Shown here: piece after piece, positions 5,804-9,704 of the stretch
Layout: every line of letters starts with the position of its first letter
Numbering within the stretch: position 1 is the first letter of the stretch
NCBI GenBank assembly: GCA_030642325.1
Contig: DAOWNY010000055.1
Location: 1-9,704 of the forward strand
Direction of reading: 5' to 3'
Origin: Deltaproteobacteria bacterium
GTDB taxonomy: Bacteria > Desulfobacterota > DAOWNY01
Length of the DNA: 9,704 nucleotides
The notes under the pieces: model-generated
Seen by the model: only the letters and a program-made list of their open reading frames with translations
Told to the model about the DNA's origin: nothing
The model's database searches: none
Translations under genes and position numbers: made by a program

Positions 5804-6139
5804 TTAGCTCTCTTCTAATACCACTGTAATGTGACTTGATCTCTTCCTGATTCGGCTTGCCCTGCCTCTTGCCCTTGGCCTGGATCTCTTCATAGTCGGC
5901 CCCTGGTCAACGTAGGCTTTTTGTATTCTCAAGGTATCTACATCTACCCCGCTATCCTGGCTTGCATTTGCCAGGGCGGATTTTACTAATTTTGTAATAA
6001 CCTCCGCCGATTTTTTTTGGCTAAATGCTAAAATGCTTAATGCCCTATCTACTCTCTGTCCCCTTATCAGATCAATCACCAATCTTACTTTTTGTGGTGA
6101 TAAACGTACATGCCGCACACTTGCCTTAGCTCCCATCAT
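5804..6139 (-). CDS. rplV: 50S ribosomal protein L22
   Basis: L22 (111 aa) contacts all 23S rRNA domains, and its beta-hairpin lines the exit tunnel. The N-terminal part reads KASVRHVRLSPQKVRLVIDL, followed by helices containing VITKLVKSALANASQD. The basic tunnel hairpin is residues 80-103 (GPTMKRSRPRARGRASRIRK, then RSSH), ending ITVVLEES. Two adjacent ATG codons are possible starts. The first has a G-rich run 7 nt upstream and is chosen; the second would shorten it by one residue. The rpsC start is 14 bp downstream, and the rpsC ribosome-binding site lies in that gap. Confidence 0.97.
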   Translation of the reverse strand: MMGAKASVRHVRLSPQKVRLVIDLIRGQRVDRALSILAFSQKKSAEVITKLVKSALANASQDSGVDVDTLRIQKAYVDQGPTMKRSRPRARGRASRIRKRSSHITVVLEES

Positions 6140-6163
6140 TAAATATCCCCCCCATACCTTTTG

Positions 6164-6451
6164 CTACTTTGTAGTCTTTAAGCTGGTCTTTCTGTCCCCT
6201 GCATGGCTGTAAAAAGTCCTTGTGGGAGAAAATTCACCTAATTTATGCCCTACCATATTTTCAGTTACAAATACCGGAACAAACTTCTTACCGTTATGAA
6301 CTGCAAAGGTAAGGCCCACCGCATCAGGTATAATGGTTGATCTGCGTGACCATGTTTTAATAACCTTCTTGCTGCCGCTTTCTTTTGCCTTCTTAAGTTT
6401 TGCCATCAAACAATCTTGAATGTAAGGCCCTTTTTTTATTGAACGTGCCAC
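6164..6451 (-). CDS. rpsS: 30S ribosomal protein S19
   Basis: S19 (95 aa) is in the 30S head near the A-site finger and pairs with S13 in a normal ribosome. It starts MARSIKKGPYIQDCLM from a GTG codon, with GAGG 6 nt upstream. It has TWSRRSTIIPDAVGLTFAVH, NGKKFVPVFVTENMVGHKLG and the signature GHKLGEFSPTRTF at residues 68-80, ending with HAGDRKTSLKTTK. Spacing is 26 bp after rplB and 24 bp before rplV. Length and order are standard. Confidence 0.98.
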   Translation of the reverse strand: MARSIKKGPYIQDCLMAKLKKAKESGSKKVIKTWSRRSTIIPDAVGLTFAVHNGKKFVPVFVTENMVGHKLGEFSPTRTFYSHAGDRKTSLKTTK

Positions 6452-6477
6452 CTTTATCCTCTTTTTTTATCTTTGTT

Positions 6478-7314
6478 CTATTTACGGGAACTACCTCTTT
6501 TTATCACAATATACTTGTTGCTGTCTTTTTTCTTACTTCTTGTCTTGTGCCCCTTGGTGGAAACCCCCCAAGGAGTTACCGGATGTCTGCCGCCTGAAGA
6601 TTTACCCTCTCCCCCTCCCAGGGGATGATCTACCGGATTCATTGCCACCCCTCTCACCTTTGGCCGCCTGCCGAGCCAGCGACTCCTCCCTGCTTTGCCA
6701 ATGACAACATTTTCATGGGTTATGTTACCGATTTGACCAATAGTAGCTCTACATTCCTGATAAATCTTCCGCACTTCACCAGAGGGAAGCCGAACTTGAA
6801 CGTAACTACCCTCCTTCGCCATAACCTGACCAAACGTTCCAGCGCTTCTGATCATCTGCGCACCTTTTCCCAGATTCAATTCAACGCTATGAACCATGGT
6901 CCCCAAGGGTATTTTCTTGAGAGAAAGGGCATTGCCGGGCTTTAATTCCGCCGTTTCTCCGCTCATGAGTCTATCCCCAACCCGAACTCTTTCCGGAGCT
7001 ATTATATATCTCTTCTCTCCATCTAAATAACTCAAAAGGGCTATACGGGCGGATCTATTAGGATCATACTCTATTTCTTTAACAACCGCGGGGATATCTA
7101 GCTTGTCTCGCTTGAAATCGATGGATCGGTATCTTCTTTTGTGACCCCCACCGATATGGCGACTGGTAATTCTCCCGTAGCAATTTCTCCCACCGGTCTT
7201 TTTTAAAGGTACAATTAAACTTCTTTCGGGTGTAGAGGTAGTAACTTCCTCAAAGGTCGAAACAGATTGAAACCTTCTCCCCGGTGAAGTTGGTTTATAC
7301 TTCTTGACTGCCAC
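6478..7314 (-). CDS. rplB: 50S ribosomal protein L2
   Basis: L2 (278 aa from the GTG start) is one of the most conserved 50S proteins. It is needed for subunit association and sits near the peptidyl-transferase centre. In order: MAVKKYKPTSPGRRF; the OB-fold part with GGRNCYGRITSRHIGGGHKR and VVKEIEYDPNRSARIAL; the SH3-like part with GTMVHSVELNLGKGAQMIRS and AGTFGQVMAKEGSYVQVRLP; then RGVAMNPVDHPLGGGEGKSS and HPVTPWG. The His of DHP (residue 230 with Met as 1) matches the conserved E. coli His229. The second family His after it is Leu here. The C-terminus is basic (KGHKTRSKKKDSNKYIVIKR). It is 26 bp before rpsS and intact. Confidence 0.98.
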   Translation of the reverse strand: MAVKKYKPTSPGRRFQSVSTFEEVTTSTPERSLIVPLKKTGGRNCYGRITSRHIGGGHKRRYRSIDFKRDKLDIPAVVKEIEYDPNRSARIALLSYLDGEKRYIIAPERVRVGDRLMSGETAELKPGNALSLKKIPLGTMVHSVELNLGKGAQMIRSAGTFGQVMAKEGSYVQVRLPSGEVRKIYQECRATIGQIGNITHENVVIGKAGRSRWLGRRPKVRGVAMNPVDHPLGGGEGKSSGGRHPVTPWGVSTKGHKTRSKKKDSNKYIVIKRGSSRK

Positions 7315-7319
7315 CAAAA

Positions 7320-7327
7320 CCTCCCTT
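7320..7327 (-). promoter_or_regulatory. rplB ribosome-binding site (decides GTG start)
   Basis: AAGGGAGG on the minus strand, followed by a 5-nt spacer (TTTTG) and GTG at 7314. The in-frame TTG one codon upstream (7317-7315) would leave only 2 nt of spacing. The site therefore supports GTG as the start, giving the usual MAVKKYKPTSPGRR N-terminus. Confidence 0.8.
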
Positions 7328-7333
7328 TATGAT

Positions 7334-7369
7334 ACACCTTTTATATATCTTCCGGATATTTAAAGGTGT
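7334..7369 (-). promoter_or_regulatory. Hairpin in rplB leader (candidate cis-regulatory RNA)
   Basis: Perfect 8-bp outer arms (ACACCTTT 7334-7341 with AAAGGTGT 7362-7369) enclose a second 5-bp stem (ATATC 7345-7349 with GATAT 7355-7359) around a 5-nt loop; a 3x2 internal loop joins them. In the transcript the base of the hairpin is 6 nt before the rplB Shine-Dalgarno. No U-run follows, so it is not an intrinsic terminator. The position suggests translational control or mRNA processing ahead of L2. That role is inferred; the pairing is seen. Confidence 0.5.
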
Positions 7370-7438
7370 TACTGCTATTATTAACTAATTTATCATGCAA
7401 ACATCCCCTTGATCTCCATCCGGGGGTATATTATGGCC

Positions 7439-7735
7439 TTAAACACCTTCAAAAAAATCTATATGATCACCCTCTTTTAGGGTTACTATCGCCTTTTTCC
7501 AATCTCTTTTTTTTCCTAAATTTTTTCCCTGCCGCTTTTTTTTCCCTACCATGTTAATGGTGTTAACATTTAGAACCTTAACATTAAAAAGTTTTTCCAC
7601 CGCGATACCAATCTCAATCTTATTTACCTTTTTGTCCACCTCAAAGGTAAGTTGGTTTTTATTGTCTTTCTGGAGGGTGCTCTTTTCTGTAATTAGCGGT
7701 CTCATAATTACTTTATACATTTCCAAATTATTCAT
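7439..7735 (-). CDS. rplW: 50S ribosomal protein L23
   Basis: L23 (98 aa) lies at the exit-tunnel rim and docks trigger factor and SRP. The N-terminal signature RPLITEKS is at residues 12-19, followed by QLTFEVDKKVNKIEIGIAVE and the strand FNVKVLNVNTINMVGKKKR. A lysine-rich loop then leads into DWKKAIVTLKEGDHIDFFEGV. The ATG overlaps the rplD stop (shared ATGA), and there is no strong Shine-Dalgarno at normal spacing, so initiation probably depends on coupling with rplD. It is followed by a long structured spacer before rplB. Confidence 0.98.
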   Translation of the reverse strand: MNNLEMYKVIMRPLITEKSTLQKDNKNQLTFEVDKKVNKIEIGIAVEKLFNVKVLNVNTINMVGKKKRQGKNLGKKRDWKKAIVTLKEGDHIDFFEGV

Positions 7736-8355
7736 GATAGCAAAACCTTTTCAATGCCATTAATCGCCGATTCAGTAATTAACAGTTTGTCATACTTTAA
7801 AATATCAAAGACATTCAATCCTTCCGGTTTCAAAATCTTCACTTTTCTTACATTCATCGCCGATTTTTCCAGATTTAAATTATTTTCACCAATCACAATA
7901 AGTACATCCGTTAAATCAAGTTTATTAAGCAATGAAACAAATGTCTTGGTCCGTATCTCTTCAAGTTCAATTTTATCAAGAAATATTGTTTTACCCTCTT
8001 TCAGCTTCAATGTCAAGGCTGATTTAAGGGCAACCCGTCTTTTCTTTTTTGGAAATGAAATACGATAACTCCGTGGAGTCGGACCAAAAATACATCCCCC
8101 TCCAACCCAGATGGGGGACCTAATGGACCCGGCACGGGCTCTTCCAGTTCCTTTCTGTCGCCACGGTTTAACCCCTCCACCCCTAACCTTGGCCCTGTTT
8201 TTGGTTGAAGCGGTTCCCTCCCTTTTGTTGGCTAACTGAGCAACCACAGCTTCGTGAAGCAAGCTTTCCTTGATTTCCGCATTAAATATCTGCTCACTGA
8301 TATTAACCTCAGTCACCTTATCCTTGTTTGCATTATATATATCAATTGTCGGCAT
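7732..8355 (-). CDS. rplD: 50S ribosomal protein L4
   Basis: L4 (207 aa) has a globular surface domain and a long basic loop that reaches the polypeptide exit tunnel. In E. coli it also represses the S10 operon. The loop is clear at about residues 50-92: STKNRAKVRGGGVKPWRQKG, then TGRARAGSIRSPIWVGGG and FGPTPRSYR. The start MPTIDIYN, the helix ESLLHEAVVAQLANKREGT and the end KYDKLLITESAINGIEKVLLS all fit the family. The start is ATG with only a weak AAGAGA upstream. The TGA stop overlaps the rplW ATG by 4 bp, which suggests translational coupling. An E. coli-like L4 target would lie upstream of rpsJ and is not evident here. Confidence 0.98.
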   Translation of the reverse strand: MPTIDIYNANKDKVTEVNISEQIFNAEIKESLLHEAVVAQLANKREGTASTKNRAKVRGGGVKPWRQKGTGRARAGSIRSPIWVGGGCIFGPTPRSYRISFPKKKRRVALKSALTLKLKEGKTIFLDKIELEEIRTKTFVSLLNKLDLTDVLIVIGENNLNLEKSAMNVRKVKILKPEGLNVFDILKYDKLLITESAINGIEKVLLS

Positions 8356-8498
8356 TTTTTGTCTCTTGGTTTTAATATACTATAATAATAGCTACTGTCA
8401 TGTCATGCGTAAAATGTGTCGCATGGGTCACCTCTTCCGGGCATAGTCTTCGGAAGGAATTTACACGTTTTTTAGGGCATTTTAAAGATGACACGACA
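8356..8498 (-). other. rplC-rplD intergenic spacer, 143 bp, with inverted repeats
   Basis: This stretch between rplC and rplD holds no convincing coding region. It contains two short perfect inverted repeats: CTTCCG 8434-8439 with CGGAAG 8451-8456 (11-nt loop), and CATGCG 8404-8409 with CGCATG 8420-8425 (10-nt loop). Closer to rplD it becomes very AT-rich. Most other spacers in this operon are 4-43 bp, so its length is unusual. It may be a leader or processing region for rplD; that is inference. Confidence 0.6.
8379..8406 (-). promoter_or_regulatory. Possible weak internal promoter ahead of rplD
   Basis: On the minus strand ATGACA (8406-8401) and TATAGT (8384-8379) are separated by 16 nt, resembling sigma-70 -35 and -10 boxes. 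The implied start would give a leader of roughly 15-20 nt before the rplD ATG. The surroundings are very AT-rich, with overlapping TATTAT copies, so such matches are easy to find by chance. Support is pattern only. Confidence 0.22.
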
Positions 8499-9122
8499 CT
8501 ACTGTATCTTCCGGATTACCACCAACCCACCGTTCTTGCCGGGAATTGCCCCATTAAGCAGCAAAAGATTTTTATCCAGCCTAACACTGGCAATTTGAAT
8601 ATTTTTTACTGTAACTCTTTGCACTCCCATATGGCCGGGTAACTTCGTACCTTTAAACGTCTTTGCGGGATAGGCACTGGCACCAATGGAACCAGGTGCG
8701 CGGTGAAAACGCGAACCATGGGTTTTTGGTCCCCCATGGAACCCCCATCTTTTTATTACTCCGGCAAAACCTCTTCCCTTTGAAGTTCCGGTGACATTAA
8801 CCAGATTTCCCACATTAAAAGCTTCAACGGTAATCTCTTGACCCACCTCATATTCACCGGTATCATCAAGCCGGATCTCTCGTAAATATGAATAACAGTT
8901 CTTGTTTGTTTTTAAAAAATGACCTTTCAGCGGGGATGAAACTTTTTTCTCCTTTTTCAGCATAAAGCCCAGTTGAATGGCATCATACCCATCATGCTGT
9001 TTAGTCTTTTTTTGAATAATAGGACAAGGACCCGCCTCGACTACGGTCACGTCCAAAGCCTTTCCATCTTCAGAATAAATCTGAGTCATTCCCAATTTTC
9101 TTCCTATAATCCCCGTTTTCAT
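8499..9122 (-). CDS. rplC: 50S ribosomal protein L3
   Basis: L3 (207 aa) binds 23S rRNA near its 3' end, starts early 50S assembly and reaches toward the peptidyl-transferase centre. It starts MKTGIIGRKLGMTQIYSEDG and contains VNVTGTSKGRGFAG (about 108-121), the tryptophan-containing loop RWGFHGGPKTHGSRFHR (125-141) and GSIGASAYP (144-152). Position 150 is Ala; in E. coli the equivalent residue is the Gln methylated by PrmB, so that modification is not expected here. The end RLDKNLLLLNGAIPG is typical. ATG start with a weak upstream AGG. It is followed by an unusually long 143-bp spacer before rplD. Confidence 0.98.
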   Translation of the reverse strand: MKTGIIGRKLGMTQIYSEDGKALDVTVVEAGPCPIIQKKTKQHDGYDAIQLGFMLKKEKKVSSPLKGHFLKTNKNCYSYLREIRLDDTGEYEVGQEITVEAFNVGNLVNVTGTSKGRGFAGVIKRWGFHGGPKTHGSRFHRAPGSIGASAYPAKTFKGTKLPGHMGVQRVTVKNIQIASVRLDKNLLLLNGAIPGKNGGLVVIRKIQ

Positions 9123-9194
9123 CGTTTCTTACCTAGTCTAAGCTGGTTTGTAATAATTACCCAATCTTTCCACCACAGCTAGAAAAATGTCGGC

Positions 9195-9210
9195 AATATT
9201 AATTAATATT
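9195..9210. repeat. 16-bp perfect AT palindrome at the rpsJ stop
   Basis: AATATTAATTAATATT is its own reverse complement and includes the first two stop-codon positions of rpsJ (9210-9209 on the plus strand). With only A/T bases it is likely to be chance or a weak RNA stem; no known site is recognised. Confidence 0.3.
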
Positions 9211-9514
9211 AAAGCTTTATTTCAACATCAATTCCTGCTGATAAATCAAGCTTCATTAAGGCATCAACAGTCTGCTGGGTAGGCTCCAAAATATCCAAAA
9301 GCCTTTTATGGGTTCTCATCTCAAACTGCTCTCTCGATTTTTTATCCACATGAGGTGAGCGAAGAACACAATATTTTTCAATCATGGTGGGCAATGGAAT
9401 GGGTCCTACCACCCTCGCCCCTGTCTTTTTTGCCGTATCAACAATTTCCCGCGTTGACTGATCTAACAGCCTATGATCATAGGCCTTAAGCCTAATTCTT
9501 ATCTTTTGGTCCAT
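9209..9514 (-). CDS. rpsJ: 30S ribosomal protein S10
   Basis: S10 (101 aa, normal length) sits in the head of the 30S subunit. As NusE it also pairs with NusB in transcription antitermination. It begins MDQKIRIRLKAYDHRLLDQS and carries the family loop GPIPLPT at residues 37-43, then EKYCVLRSPHVDKKSREQFE and an HKRLLDI segment. The start is ATG, with an AGGAG stretch and a GGTGA just upstream. It is the first ribosomal-protein gene of the S10 block, 67 bp after tuf and 86 bp before rplC. Its stop lies inside a 16-bp AT palindrome (9195-9210). No defects are seen. Confidence 0.98.
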   Translation of the reverse strand: MDQKIRIRLKAYDHRLLDQSTREIVDTAKKTGARVVGPIPLPTMIEKYCVLRSPHVDKKSREQFEMRTHKRLLDILEPTQQTVDALMKLDLSAGIDVEIKL

Positions 9515-9581
9515 TACTCACCACTCTCCTCAATCTCGTTAATCACATGACTTCTCTTCTTTAGCCTTGTACCAACCCCAC

Positions 9582-9704
9582 TCACTCAATCACTTCACTG
9601 ACCACGCCGGCGCCCACTGTTCTTCCACCCTCCCGGATGGCAAAACGAGACTCCTTTTCTATGGCTATGGGGGTAATCAATTCCACCGTCATGGCAACAT
9701 TGTC
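9582..9704 (-). CDS. tuf: Elongation factor Tu, C-terminal fragment (cut by window edge)
   Basis: The last 40 codons of EF-Tu, the GTPase that carries aminoacyl-tRNA to the ribosomal A site, followed by a TGA stop. The visible part is the end of domain 3: it opens with DNVAMTVELITPIA and closes with RFAIREGGRTVGAGVV and SEVIE, which is diagnostic for EF-Tu. The start and the GTPase domain lie beyond the right edge. The stop is 67 bp upstream of rpsJ on the same strand, the common fus-tuf-rpsJ arrangement, so tuf is probably the promoter-proximal neighbour of this operon. Nothing abnormal is seen in the fragment. Confidence 0.97.
   Translation of the reverse strand, partial: DNVAMTVELITPIAIEKESRFAIREGGRTVGAGVVSEVIE

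Larger units (their letters stand above)
7315..7438 (-). other. rplW-rplB intergenic spacer, 124 bp, structured
   Basis: Non-coding stretch between rplW and rplB. It holds a strong hairpin close to rplB and the rplB ribosome-binding site, both listed separately. The rplW-proximal half contains CCCC and GGGGG runs about 13 nt apart that could pair weakly, but no convincing terminator with a U-tract. No good -35/-10 pair was found. Confidence 0.6.

Noticed and set aside
1..9704. CRISPR array, transposase, phage genes or defence system
   Set aside because: No spaced direct repeats and no such proteins; all recognised genes are translation-related.

Overview
This window is a nearly complete bacterial S10-spc ribosomal-protein cluster, transcribed entirely from the minus strand. 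Read from high to low coordinates the order is: 3' end of tuf, rpsJ (S10), rplC (L3), rplD (L4), rplW (L23), rplB (L2), rpsS (S19), rplV (L22), rpsC (S3), rplP (L16), rpmC (L29), rpsQ (S17), rplN (L14), rplX (L24), rplE (L5), rpsZ (zinc-type S14), rpsH (S8), rplF (L6), rplR (L18), rpsE (S5), rpmD (L30). This is the classical order, so identities rest on both sequence and position. All twenty complete genes look intact and have normal family lengths.

Organism: an AT-rich bacterium. S14 is the short four-cysteine type, L24 carries a C-terminal CxxC...CxxC pair, and L3 has Ala at position 150 where E. coli has the methylated Gln. Together these argue against gamma- or betaproteobacteria. The protein style suits a deep-branching, probably anaerobic lineage (for example Desulfobacterota or a neighbouring candidate phylum, or Brocadiales-type Planctomycetota), but I cannot fix the phylum from this window. 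Several genes start with GTG (rplB, rpsS, rplR, rpmD) or TTG (rpsC). In rplB, rpsC and rpmD a clear Shine-Dalgarno sequence decides the start.

Layout: most junctions are tight (rplD/rplW overlap by 4 bp, rplP/rpmC by 11 bp, and most others are 4-43 bp apart). Five places are unusually loose: 143 bp between rplC and rplD, 124 bp between rplW and rplB with a strong hairpin just ahead of the rplB ribosome-binding site, 91 bp between rpsZ and rpsH with a hairpin right after the rpsZ stop, 422 bp between rplF and rplR with several inverted repeats, and at least 114 bp after rpmD, where rplO would normally begin but does not.

Function: the genes supply core parts of both ribosomal subunits, including the peptidyl-transferase and exit-tunnel region (L2, L3, L4, L16, L22, L23, L29), the 30S head (S3, S10, S14, S19), the 30S body (S5, S8, S17) and the 5S RNA region (L5, L18, L30). 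No clear new biological system is visible. The points worth a second look are the structured non-coding spacers, chiefly the rplF-rplR insert and the rplB leader hairpin.
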